Shown piece by piece: positions 17,389 through 24,756 of a stretch of 36,895 nucleotides of DNA. The translations under genes and the position numbers were made by a program. Each line of letters starts with the position of its first letter. Positions within the stretch are counted from its first letter, which is position 1. This DNA comes from SYIM01 sp039800325 (lineage in GTDB: Bacteria; Pseudomonadota; Gammaproteobacteria; Burkholderiales; Burkholderiaceae_E): NCBI GenBank assembly GCA_039800325.1, contig JBDLQY010000172.1, positions 1 to 36,895 of the forward strand. Direction: 5' to 3'. The notes below the pieces were generated by a model. That model saw nothing but the letters and a program-made list of their open reading frames with translations, did no database searches and was not told where the DNA came from.

Positions 17389-18368
17389 GGTGATTCAATC
17401 AGATGACAGGCTGCCTGATGACCGGGCGCGAGCACCCTCAGCTCGGGTGACTCTTGCCTGCAACGCGGCTGAGCATGCGGGCATCGGGTATGAAAGCGAC
17501 AGCCCGAGGGCGGATTGACCGGACTGGGTACGTCGCCTTCGATCAGCAGGCGCTCGCGCTTCAGGCGCGGGTCGGCAATCGGAGCCGCCGCCATCAAAGC
17601 CTGTGTGTACGGGTGCAGAGGTCGACTGAAAATGCGTTCGCGACTGGCAATCTCGACAATACGCCCCAGGTACATCACCGCCACGCGATGGCTGATATGT
17701 TCAACCACGGCCAGATCATGCGAGATAAAGAGATAAGCCAGACCATGACTGTGCTGCAGATCTTTCAGCAGATTCAGAACCTGGGCCTGCACCGATACGT
17801 CGAGCGCGGACACAGGCTCATCGGCGATGATGAGTTGCGGGTTCAAGGCCAGGGCGCGTGCAATACCGAGCCGCTGGCGCTGCCCACCTGAAAACTCGAA
17901 AGGAAAGCGCGTAAGGCTGTCAGCGCGCAAACCGACTTTTTCCAGCAGTGCCTGCACCTGTCGCTGTCGCTCGGCCGGATCAGACAGGCCATAGTTTTCA
18001 AGGGGCTCAGCGATGATGTCACCCGCGCGCAGCCGCGGGTTAAGTGAGGCATAGGGGTCCTGAAACACCATCTGCAGCTGTCGGCGATGTGGATGCATGG
18101 CCACGTCATCAAGCTGCGTGATGTCGGTTTGGCCCAGGCGAATACGGCCTGCTGTGGGTTGCACCAGCCTCACGACTGATTTGCCCACTGTGGACTTGCC
18201 GCAACCCGATTCACCCACCAGGCACAGTGTTTCGCCGGGCATGACTGAAAAGCTGACCCCGTCAACTGCCTTCACCTGGCCGCGAACACGCTGCAGAACG
18301 CCTTCGCGAATGGGGAACCATACGGCCAGATCGTCGACCTGCAGCAGGGGCATCGGGTGTCCGCTCAT
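17385..18368 (-). CDS. Peptide-type ABC transporter ATP-binding protein, DppF/OppF-like
   Basis: A 327-residue ATPase. Walker A GESGCGKST at 52-60, Q-loop in VFQDPYASLNP, signature FSGGQRQRLGIARAL from 159, and Walker B LIIADEPVSALD from 179 are all intact. The C-terminal oligopeptide-transporter extension has the Cys-rich pattern SGCRFHTRCPHAQPRC, expected to hold an iron-sulphur cluster in this family. It overlaps the partner ATPase gene and the PLP-enzyme gene by four bases each. An alternative start at the second Met (residue 6) is possible. It works as a heterodimer with the DppD-like protein to drive uptake of a peptide or opine-like solute. Confidence 0.93.
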   Translation of the reverse strand: MSGHPMPLLQVDDLAVWFPIREGVLQRVRGQVKAVDGVSFSVMPGETLCLVGESGCGKSTVGKSVVRLVQPTAGRIRLGQTDITQLDDVAMHPHRRQLQMVFQDPYASLNPRLRAGDIIAEPLENYGLSDPAERQRQVQALLEKVGLRADSLTRFPFEFSGGQRQRLGIARALALNPQLIIADEPVSALDVSVQAQVLNLLKDLQHSHGLAYLFISHDLAVVEHISHRVAVMYLGRIVEIASRERIFSRPLHPYTQALMAAAPIADPRLKRERLLIEGDVPSPVNPPSGCRFHTRCPHAQPRCRQESPELRVLAPGHQAACHLIESP

Positions 18369-19429
18369 GCGGATACCGCCGACTGCGTCAGCACGCGCTC
18401 GACTTCCCAGCAGGCCACCTGTCGTACCGCCGGATCGGCCGCGGGTGCTCGCTCAAGTCGGTGCCCCCTGGCATCGTGCAGGGTAAGCGGGGGGGCCTCG
18501 ATGTGGCATCGGGCCGTGGCAAGGCTGCAGCGCGGTGCGAAGGCACACCCTGAAAAAGCGGGCTTACCCGGTGCAGGCTCGCGAAGCGACGGCACCATAC
18601 CCGGAATTTCGGCCAGCCGATCACGCCGCACGCCCTGGCGCCCGCGCGGAATCGAGGCCATGAGTCCCAGGGTGTAGGGGTGCAGTGGCCGGTCAAACAG
18701 AATGTCGACCGGTGCCTGCTCAACCTTACGACCGGCATACATCACTACCACCCGCTGTGCGGTTTCGGCGATGACGCCCAGATCATGCGTGATCAGCATG
18801 ATGGCTGCGCTGACGCTGGATTTAAGCTCGACCATCAGTCGCAGAATTTGCGCCTGAATGGTGACATCAAGCGCGGTGGTGGGTTCGTCAGCAATCAGCA
18901 GTCGCGGGTTACACGATAGGGCCATCGCAATCATCACGCGCTGGCGCATCCCCCCTGAAAATTCATGCGGATAGCTATCCAGCCGACGCTGAGCATCGGG
19001 AATGCGCACCAGATTGAGCATCTCAGCAGCCCTTGCCCGAGCGGCCTGGCGATTCAAGCGCTGATGAATACGCACCGCCTCGCTGATTTGCGCGCCGATG
19101 GTGTGCACGGGATTAAGCGAAGTCATGGGTTCCTGAAACACCATGGCGATTCGATTGCCGCGCACCTTGCGCATATCAGCCTCTGAGAGCGAAGCCAGGT
19201 CCTGACCCTCGAAGCGTACCGCGCCGCGCACGATGCCGCCCGTTCGTGGCGGAATCAGCCGCAGCGTGGACAGCGCAGTGACTGACTTGCCGCAGCCGCT
19301 CTCGCCGACCACGCCCAGCACTTCGCCTGGCCAGATCTCAAGCGATAAACCCTCAATGGCCCGCACCACGCCCTCTCGGGTGAAGAAATGCGTGTGCAGA
19401 TTGTCGATCTCGAGGACGGGTGTCTGCAT
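18365..19429 (-). CDS. Peptide-type ABC transporter ATP-binding protein, DppD/OppD-like
   Basis: A 354-residue ATPase with Walker A GESGCGKSV at 42-50, Q-loop in MVFQEPMTSLNP, signature FSGGMRQRVMIAMAL and Walker B LLIADEPTTALD. The C-terminal extension carries the family cysteines in SGCAFAPRCSLATARC. The MTSLNP and GMRQR spellings place it in the OppD/DppD half, opposite the DppF-like neighbour. It follows the permease gene by two bases and overlaps the next ATPase gene by four, so the stoichiometry of the two ATPases is probably set by translational coupling. All nucleotide-binding residues are present. Confidence 0.93.
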   Translation of the reverse strand: MQTPVLEIDNLHTHFFTREGVVRAIEGLSLEIWPGEVLGVVGESGCGKSVTALSTLRLIPPRTGGIVRGAVRFEGQDLASLSEADMRKVRGNRIAMVFQEPMTSLNPVHTIGAQISEAVRIHQRLNRQAARARAAEMLNLVRIPDAQRRLDSYPHEFSGGMRQRVMIAMALSCNPRLLIADEPTTALDVTIQAQILRLMVELKSSVSAAIMLITHDLGVIAETAQRVVVMYAGRKVEQAPVDILFDRPLHPYTLGLMASIPRGRQGVRRDRLAEIPGMVPSLREPAPGKPAFSGCAFAPRCSLATARCHIEAPPLTLHDARGHRLERAPAADPAVRQVACWEVERVLTQSAVSA

Positions 19430-19431
19430 GA

Positions 19432-20268
19432 TTACATCCGGCGCGAGATACGCGGATCCAGGCGATCGCGCAGACCGTCGCCCAAAAGGTTAACCGACAG
19501 CACCACCAGGGCCAGACAGATGCCCGGCGCGAGAATGGTCCAGGGTGCAATCTGCAGATAAAGCCGACTGGAGGCGATCATGTTGCCCCAGGTGGGAAAC
19601 TCTGACGGAGTACCCGCTCCCAGAAAGCTCAGGCCAGCCTCAGTGAGGATGGCTGAAGCGCAAATGTAAGTGGCTTGCACGATCAGCGGTGCAACCGTGC
19701 TGGGCAGAATATGTCGTCTCAGAAGACGTGTAAGCCTTGTGCCATTTGATCGTGCAGCCTCGACATAGGGCAGCGCACGCACCGAAAGCACAACCGAACG
19801 CACCAACCGAGTCACGCGAGGCACCTCTGGGATGGCGATTGCGATAATCACGACCTTCACGCTGGCACCCATCAGAGCCACCAGCGCAATGGCCAGCAGA
19901 ATCGCTGGAATCGCCATGATGCCGTCCATAATGCGCATCACGAAGGCATCAACTTTTGACAGATAGCCGGCCAGCAGTCCGATGATGGCACCACACGCGA
20001 CGGCGATGGCAGCAACCGAAATACCCACCGCAAGCGAAATGCGCGCACCGTGCAGGGTGCGTGCGTAGATGTCGCGTCCCAGGTTATCGGTGCCCAGTAA
20101 AAACTCACTCGATGGCGGTTTCAGACGGTTAATGGGCTCAAAGACCAGCGGGTCACCACTGATCCAGGGGGCCAGCAGGGCGAGACTCGCAATGAGGGTC
20201 AGCATGACCGCACCGATGGCAATGGTGGGATAGCGTCGGGCGCCAGCCATCAGTGCCATCGTGTTCAT
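19432..20268 (-). CDS. Peptide-type ABC transporter permease, DppC-like
   Basis: A 278-residue inner-membrane permease. The N-terminal helix (ALMAGARRYPTIAIGAVMLT region) is followed by FLLGTDNLGRDIYARTLHGA (about 55-74), the hallmark GTDxxGRD segment of DppC/OppC proteins. The coupling loop reads YVEAARSNGTRLTRLLRRHI, a clear EAA motif. GLSFLGAGTPSEFPTWGNMI also matches the family. Its start overlaps the stop of the DppB-like gene by four bases. It pairs with that permease to form the channel. Confidence 0.93.
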   Translation of the reverse strand: MNTMALMAGARRYPTIAIGAVMLTLIASLALLAPWISGDPLVFEPINRLKPPSSEFLLGTDNLGRDIYARTLHGARISLAVGISVAAIAVACGAIIGLLAGYLSKVDAFVMRIMDGIMAIPAILLAIALVALMGASVKVVIIAIAIPEVPRVTRLVRSVVLSVRALPYVEAARSNGTRLTRLLRRHILPSTVAPLIVQATYICASAILTEAGLSFLGAGTPSEFPTWGNMIASSRLYLQIAPWTILAPGICLALVVLSVNLLGDGLRDRLDPRISRRM

Positions 20269-21209
20269 TGATAGCGAATGCGTGGGTCGATCACGCAGTA
20301 AAGAATATCGACTGTTAGATTGATGAGCACATAAACACCGGCAAAGATGATCATGACGCCCTGGATGATGGGATAGTCGCGGCGGGTAATAGCATCCACC
20401 ACCAGACGACCAACGCCCGGAATGTTGAAGACGCTCTCGGTGATGACCACGCCTGAAATCAGTAGGGCTACACCAATACCCACCACCGTAATAATGGGCA
20501 CGGCCGCGTTGCGTAGCGCATGGTGCAGCAGCATGGGCAGAGTCGCTACACCCTTGGCACGTGCGGTTCGTATGTAGTCTTCCGACATCACCTCCAGCAT
20601 GCTGGCCCGAGTGATTCGCGCAATCAGTGCTACATAGGCCATGCCCAGCGCGAGCGACGGCAAAATCAGGTGTCGCGCCCAGTCAATGAAGCCGGCTGCC
20701 AGCGGCTTATAGCCCTGCACGGGAAGCCAGCGTAGCTCCATCGAAAATAAGTAAACCAGCAGGTAGCCAACTACAAACACTGGCACCGAGAAGCTGGTGA
20801 CCGCCAAGGCCATCACCGCTCGATCGATCAGTGACCCGGCGCGCCAGGCCGCGATCACGCCCAGCGTGACAGCGATGCTGATGGCTACTGTCATGGTGGT
20901 CAGCGCCAGAGACAGCGTGGCTTCCATGCGTTGTGCAACCAGGGTGGTGACCGGAATATTGGTGAACATTGATACGCCCAGATCACCCTGCAGCACACCG
21001 AGGCCCCAGCGGCCAAACTGCACCAGAAAAGGCTGATCAAGACCGAGGCTGGTACGGATGCGCGCGATGTTCTCTTCGGTGGCGTTATCGCCCGCGATGA
21101 TGGCGGCGGGGTCGCCAGGTGCCAGATGCAGCAGCGAAAACACGAAGATGCCAACCACCAGCATCACCGGAATGACGCCCAGCAGACGGCGAATGATGTA
21201 AGCGATCAT
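20265..21209 (-). CDS. Peptide-type ABC transporter permease, DppB-like
   Basis: A 314-residue inner-membrane permease with the DppB/OppB N-terminus MIAYIIRRLLGVIPVMLVVG, a periplasmic loop with LAPGDPAAIIAGDNAT and LGLDQPFLVQFGRW, and the coupling loop YIRTARAKGVATLPMLLHHA. NIPGVGRLVVDAITRRDYPI near the C-terminus is typical. All six helices look intact. It begins 74 bases after the binding-protein stop; that spacer has no strong terminator, so transcription probably continues from the binding protein into the permeases. Confidence 0.93.
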   Translation of the reverse strand: MIAYIIRRLLGVIPVMLVVGIFVFSLLHLAPGDPAAIIAGDNATEENIARIRTSLGLDQPFLVQFGRWGLGVLQGDLGVSMFTNIPVTTLVAQRMEATLSLALTTMTVAISIAVTLGVIAAWRAGSLIDRAVMALAVTSFSVPVFVVGYLLVYLFSMELRWLPVQGYKPLAAGFIDWARHLILPSLALGMAYVALIARITRASMLEVMSEDYIRTARAKGVATLPMLLHHALRNAAVPIITVVGIGVALLISGVVITESVFNIPGVGRLVVDAITRRDYPIIQGVMIIFAGVYVLINLTVDILYCVIDPRIRYQ

Positions 21210-21283
21210 GAATCATGAAGCCGCAGACTCAGCAGAGCTGTCGTACAGCTCCGCTGAGCAATAGCGGTCAGTGTTTCAGAGGC

Positions 21284-22903
21284 TTAACCGATGCGCTCGA
21301 CATTCCACCAGGGCAGAACCTCAGGCACTGGCAAGAAGCCTCGCAGACGATCGGCACGGTAGGCCACTGGCGCCACCCACTGCCCGGTTTTCACGTCATG
21401 CACATAGTCGTGCATATTGCGGTTCATACGTTTGGCGACTTCGCGCCGCGCCTCGAGCGAGGGCGCAGCGGCCCACTCATCGCGCAGCTTCTCATGCTCG
21501 GCGTTCTCGGGCCAGCCAAACCAAGCTTTGCGCCCGGTGGCAGCATGACCGGTGAGAATGATGGGGTTAGAGGTCGCATTACCGCCGCCCCAGGTAAAGA
21601 ACACATTCCAGCCGCCCTGATCGGGCAGGTTTTGGTTAGAGCGCCGTGCCACCACGCCGCCCCAGTCAGACGATGCCAGCTGCACGTTGAAACCCACCTG
21701 ACGTAGGTTTTGCGCGACCACCAGGATTGTCTGATTCATGATGTGGATGTCGGTGGCATGCAGCATCACCAGTGGCTTGCCGTCATAGCCCGACTGCTTG
21801 AGCAGCTCGCGCGCCTTGGCCTGACGCTGCGCCATGGGCGCCTTGAGCATCAGAACATCAGAGCCGTCTTCAACACCCATGGGCGAATCGCAGGTGAAGT
21901 GCGAGCCGCAGGTTTTGTAGAACTGCGGATTGCCAATGGCGGCGCGTTGAATGTCCTCCTGACTGATGGCTAATTGAGCCGCCCGTCGCGCCAGCACGTT
22001 GTTGAAGGGTGCGTGCAGATGATTGAGCCGCACGTAGCCCACGTTACCGAGTTTATTGAAGACCTCTACCTTGACGCCGTTGGCACGCTCGAGCACCGGC
22101 AGCAGCTCAATCGGTGGAACCTCAAAGAAATCAATTTCGCCGGCCATGAGCGCGTTGGCTGCGGTCTGCGCATCGGGCATGATGTCCCAGATGACCCGAT
22201 CAAGCAGCGCGCGTTTGCCGCCCGAGAGTCCCGATGCGGGTTCGCTGCGTGGCACGTAGTCGGCATTGCGTTCATAGACCACACGGCTGCCTGGTCGGTA
22301 CTCTGACTCAATGAATCGGAAGGGGCCAGAACCGATGTGCTGCTTAATCTGCGTGTTGGGATCGGTGTTGGCAATCGACTCCTTCATCATGAAGCAGACT
22401 GGCGTGGCGGTTTTGGCCAGCACGTCGAGCAAAAGCCCATAAGGCTCTTTAAGCACGATGCGAAAGGTGGTTTCATCGACCACGGGTGTGTCGGCCACGC
22501 GGGCAAATAAATGGGTGCCACCGCCATCTTTGACCTGCCAGCGACGAAGGGACGCCACACAGTCACGCGACGTGACGGCGGTGCCGTCGTGCCACTTGAG
22601 ACCCGGACGCAGCTGAAAAGTGTAGGTTTTACGATCAGCAGAGATGTCGTACTTGCCCACCATCTGCGGCTGCGGCGTGAAGTTAGCGTCTACCCCAAAG
22701 AGCGTGTCATAGATCATCGCCCCGTGGTAAGCGGACATGTTGGCAGTGGTCCAGATGGGATCCAGCACGCGCAGATCGCCGTGTGGCACGGCACGCACAA
22801 CTTTGGCGGGGCGGTTCTGTGCGCGAACGCTTGTGGCAGGTGCTGCCATCCACGCGCCCGCGGCTGCACCGGCCTTGAGCAGGTCTCGTCTGCTATTCGT
22901 CAT
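21284..22903 (-). CDS. Peptide-type ABC substrate-binding protein (SBP family 5), Tat signal
   Basis: A 539-residue periplasmic binding protein. The N-terminus carries a twin-arginine signal, SRRDLLKAGAAAGAW from residue 4, and a probable cleavage after SVRA. Family-5 features include DLRVLDPIWTTANMSAYHGA and a YTFQLRPGLKWHDGTAVTSRDCVASLRRW-type region with the usual LRxGxKWHDGxxxT pattern. CAGGGAGACA precedes the ATG by three bases. As first gene of the minus-strand operon it would choose the solute for the DppBCDF-like importer. Use of Tat rather than Sec suggests folding before export but says nothing certain about substrate. Its promoter must lie between 22904 and the repeat array; I could not fix it. 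Confidence 0.92.
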   Translation of the reverse strand: MTNSRRDLLKAGAAAGAWMAAPATSVRAQNRPAKVVRAVPHGDLRVLDPIWTTANMSAYHGAMIYDTLFGVDANFTPQPQMVGKYDISADRKTYTFQLRPGLKWHDGTAVTSRDCVASLRRWQVKDGGGTHLFARVADTPVVDETTFRIVLKEPYGLLLDVLAKTATPVCFMMKESIANTDPNTQIKQHIGSGPFRFIESEYRPGSRVVYERNADYVPRSEPASGLSGGKRALLDRVIWDIMPDAQTAANALMAGEIDFFEVPPIELLPVLERANGVKVEVFNKLGNVGYVRLNHLHAPFNNVLARRAAQLAISQEDIQRAAIGNPQFYKTCGSHFTCDSPMGVEDGSDVLMLKAPMAQRQAKARELLKQSGYDGKPLVMLHATDIHIMNQTILVVAQNLRQVGFNVQLASSDWGGVVARRSNQNLPDQGGWNVFFTWGGGNATSNPIILTGHAATGRKAWFGWPENAEHEKLRDEWAAAPSLEARREVAKRMNRNMHDYVHDVKTGQWVAPVAYRADRLRGFLPVPEVLPWWNVERIG

Positions 22904-22994
22904 GCGTGTCTCCCTGAGTATCGTTGTTATCGTCTATTGTTGACGGTCTGTTGATTTGAGCCCAATTCGGTGCGGGCGTCAATCGCCGGCGGCG

Positions 22995-23017
22995 GCGAGC
23001 GGTAAGCCACTGCTCGC
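22995..23017 (+). repeat. Lone head hairpin of the repeat family
   Basis: A 9-base arm GCGAGCGGT faces ACTGCTCGC across an AAGCC loop, eight Watson-Crick pairs plus one G-T wobble. The same head, perfectly paired, opens the full copy 61 bases to the right. No body follows it here. Confidence 0.75.
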
Positions 23018-23054
23018 TCTTCTTGTGCCTGGGTCTTCGTTGGGGTGGGGTGGT

Positions 23055-23294
23055 GGCGAGCGGTAAGCCACCGCTCGCTCATACGGCTGCGGTCCGGCCT
23101 GTGGCTGGACTACCCTGCGCTCGGAGCGTTCCGCCGGAGCGCCCCGAACTCGGCTGCTCACGCAGCCTCAGACATGCGGGGCGCTAAGGAGTATCCGGCG
23201 GAACTGCTCCTCGCTGGGCTTGCCGAAATCGCTCGGGCGGGCTTCCCCCTCGCCGCCACCCGGTCCTCGACCGCAGGTGGCGCATGGACGAGCG
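23055..23294 (+). repeat. Structured repeat, full copy 1 (direct)
   Basis: Head hairpin 23056-23078 (9-bp perfect). Second hairpin GTCCGGCC/GGCTGGAC at 23092-23110 with a 3-base loop. Long outer stem: GGAGC then GTTCCGCCGG (23123-23137) with CCGGCGGAAC, one bulged T, and GCTCC (23195-23210). Inside it are a 9-bp stem AGCGCCCCG/CGGGGCGCT (23138-23146, 23177-23185) and an inner hairpin GGCTGC/GCAGCC (23152-23167). A head-like inverted motif, GAGCGAGCGGCG onward, follows at about 23290-23313. The copy aligns with copy 2 at an offset of 339 bases, with one net base of length difference. Confidence 0.88.
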
Positions 23295-23335
23295 AGCGGC
23301 GCTTATCGCCCGCAGCTTGTTGGGATGAATGTTTG

Positions 23336-23366
23336 GCGGCGACCGGTAAGCCCCCGCTCGCTCATG
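23336..23366 (+). repeat. Degenerate lone head between the two direct copies
   Basis: GCGACCGGTAAGCC followed by CCCGCTCGCTCAT matches the head with two or three changes that weaken its pairing. No body follows before copy 2 begins at 23394. Confidence 0.6.
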
Positions 23367-23393
23367 CGGTCTCACTGTGGTTCGTTAGGTGAC

Positions 23394-23632
23394 GGCGAGC
23401 GGTAAGCCACCGCTCGCTCATACGGCTGCGGTCCGGCCTGTGGCCGGACTGCCCTGCGCTCGAAGCAGTCCGCCGGAGCGCCCCGAACTCGGCTGCTCAC
23501 GCAGCCTCAGACATGCGGGGCGCTAAGGAGTATCCGGCGGACTTGCTTCTCGCTGGGCTTGCCGAAATCGCTCGGGCGGCTTCCCCCTCGCCGCCACCCG
23601 GTCCTCGACCGCAGGTGGCGCGTGGACGAGCG
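23394..23632 (+). repeat. Structured repeat, full copy 2 (direct)
   Basis: Same layout as copy 1. Head 23395-23417; second hairpin GTCCGGCC/GGCCGGAC at 23431-23449; outer stem GAAGC plus AGTCCGCCGG (23462-23476) with CCGGCGGACT, bulged T544, GCTTC (23534-23549); stem AGCGCCCCG/CGGGGCGCT (23477-23485, 23516-23524); inner hairpin GGCTGC/GCAGCC (23491-23506). A further stem CCACC+CGGT/ACCG+GGTGG lies at about 23594-23618. Where its outer stem differs from copy 1, both sides change together so pairing is kept. Head-like fragments follow near 23626-23655 and 23686-23712. Confidence 0.88.
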
Positions 23633-23876
23633 CGAGGTGTCTACCGCTCGCTGCCGCATTGTGCTCAATTGAAACGGCATACGGATGAGCGAGCGGCGCA
23701 TATCGCCCGCTGACGTCTTTCGATGAAGGCTTGGCGGCGAGCGGTAGGAGACCTGCCTACGTGCCGATTGATCGTGACGATCGGGGCGGTCGGCGTGACG
23801 GCGTGTGCGGCGTGTGCGGCGAAACGTGTGCCCCAGTGTTGGAGGCTGGTAGGGCGTGGGGCGGGAAGCGCTCTGC

Positions 23877-24057
23877 GCGATTTTGGCAAGCCGAGCGAGG
23901 GACAGCTTCGCCGGGGGCTTGAGCGCCCCGCATGTTTGAGGCCGCCGTCTCGGCGGCCGAGTTCGGGGCGCCCCGGCGAAGGGCCCGAGCGAAGGGGAGC
24001 CTGTCCGCAGGACAGGCCGCAGCCTATGAGCGCACGGGCGCTTACCGCCACGCGCCC
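23877..24057 (-). repeat. Structured repeat, copy 3 (inverted, diverged)
   Basis: Read on the minus strand this aligns with copies 1 and 2 from the head to the GCTTGCC(G/A)AAATCGC segment, but with many substitutions. The same stems reappear with other sequences: outer stem CTTCGCCGG/CCGGCGAAG (23906-23914, 23973-23981), next stem GCGCCCCG/CGGGGCGC (23923-23930, 23964-23971), inner hairpin GGCCGCCG/CGGCGGCC with a TCT loop (23940-23958), and CCTGTCC/GGACAGG with a GCA loop (24000-24016). Similarity fades left of 23877. Confidence 0.82.
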
Positions 24058-24217
24058 AAACCCAGTCGCCTAAACCGGACGCCGTGCAGCGCACGGGCGC
24101 TTACCGCCACGCGCCCAAACCACTAGCCCAAATCGCAGCGCACGGGCGCTTACCGCCACGCGCCCAAATTACTCGCCCAAATCGCAGCGCACGGGTGCTT
24201 ACCGCCACGCGCCCAAA
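24031..24217 (-). repeat. Four tandem head units, 49- to 59-bp period
   Basis: A 30-base unit, CGCACGGGCGCTTACCGCCA plus CGCGCCCAAA, occurs at 24031, 24090, 24139 and 24188, the last with one change. GGGCGC and GCGCCC flank a 10-base centre and can pair. Copies 3 and 4 also share the next 19 bases, giving a 49-base period. On the minus strand the centre reads GCGGTAAGC, the same core as the other heads, so these are extra heads stacked on the end of inverted copy 3. Confidence 0.85.
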
Positions 24218-24258
24218 TTACTCGCCCAAACCAGTCGACTAAATCTCGCCGCGCCGGC

Positions 24259-24723
24259 CTACGCATCGACGTGCAGAATGGCCTCGATCTCGACGGTCAT
24301 GTTGTTGGGCAAAGACCCGAAACCCACGGCGCTGCGCGCATGGCGCCCAGCTTCTCCGAGCACGTTGACAAGGAGGTCTGAGCATCCATTGATCACCTTG
24401 GGCTGCTCGCCAAACTCGGGCACTGCGTTGACCATACCCAGCAACTTGACCACACGACGCACGCGCGACAGGTCACCCAATGCCATGTGTGCGGTGGCCA
24501 GCAGATTGAGCCCGGTGAGTTGCGCGTCAAGATAAGCCTGCTCGACACTGACATCGCGCCCAACCTTGCCGATGGAGTAAGAGCCGTCCGGTTTGCGTGG
24601 GCCCTGCCCCGATAGATACAACATGCCATTAACCAGCACGAAGGGCACATAGGTGGCCACGGGTACAGCGGGGGTGGGCAATTGCAGGCCGAGCGCCTTT
24701 AACTTTTCGTAGGGATTACTCAT
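24259..24723 (-). CDS. Rid-family protein (YjgF/UK114-like), second copy in window
   Basis: A 154-residue Rid-family protein, longer than the 127-residue one at 14.6 kb and of another subfamily: VPFVLVNGMLYLSGQGPRKP near 26-45, a DAQLTGLNLLATAHMALGDL helix, and LGEAGRHARSAVGFGSLPNN followed by MTVEIEAILHV. Two Arg (HAR) come shortly before the conserved VGFGSLP turn. GGAGACA lies 8 bases before the ATG. It follows the M81 gene by 33 bases, so both are probably one transcript. It may remove reactive enamines/imines formed from products of the M81 enzyme, or act more generally; the sequence does not decide. Confidence 0.88.
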   Translation of the reverse strand: MSNPYEKLKALGLQLPTPAVPVATYVPFVLVNGMLYLSGQGPRKPDGSYSIGKVGRDVSVEQAYLDAQLTGLNLLATAHMALGDLSRVRRVVKLLGMVNAVPEFGEQPKVINGCSDLLVNVLGEAGRHARSAVGFGSLPNNMTVEIEAILHVDA

Positions 24724-24756
24724 CTGTCGTTGTCTCCGTCACAGAGTCTTTGGGCT

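Larger units (their letters stand above)
22995..24217. repeat. Non-coding array of structured repeats between two gene units
   Basis: This 1.35-kb gap between the binding-protein gene (22903) and the Rid gene (24259) holds no believable gene. It is filled by one repeat family: a short head hairpin centred on GCGGTAAGC, alone or joined to a ~200-base body of nested hairpins. Two direct full copies (23055-23294, 23394-23632), one inverted diverged copy (23877-24057) and several lone heads were found. Open frames across it are shared in pieces among the copies and look like chance frames in GC-rich repeats. Confidence 0.85.

Noticed and set aside
23045..24126. Overlapping frames up to 195 codons on both strands in the repeat array, such as one at 23507-24094.
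   Set aside because: They are built from repeat copies, are Arg/Pro/Ala-rich, lack ribosome sites and protein-family features, and change frame between copies.
24031..24217. Tandem 30-base units resembling a small CRISPR array.
   Set aside because: Two of the spacers share the same 19 bases, the units match the head of the neighbouring element, and no cas gene is present.
22904..24258. Insertion sequence or integrated element in the repeat region.
   Set aside because: No transposase or recombinase frame, no target-site duplication and no clear ends were seen.
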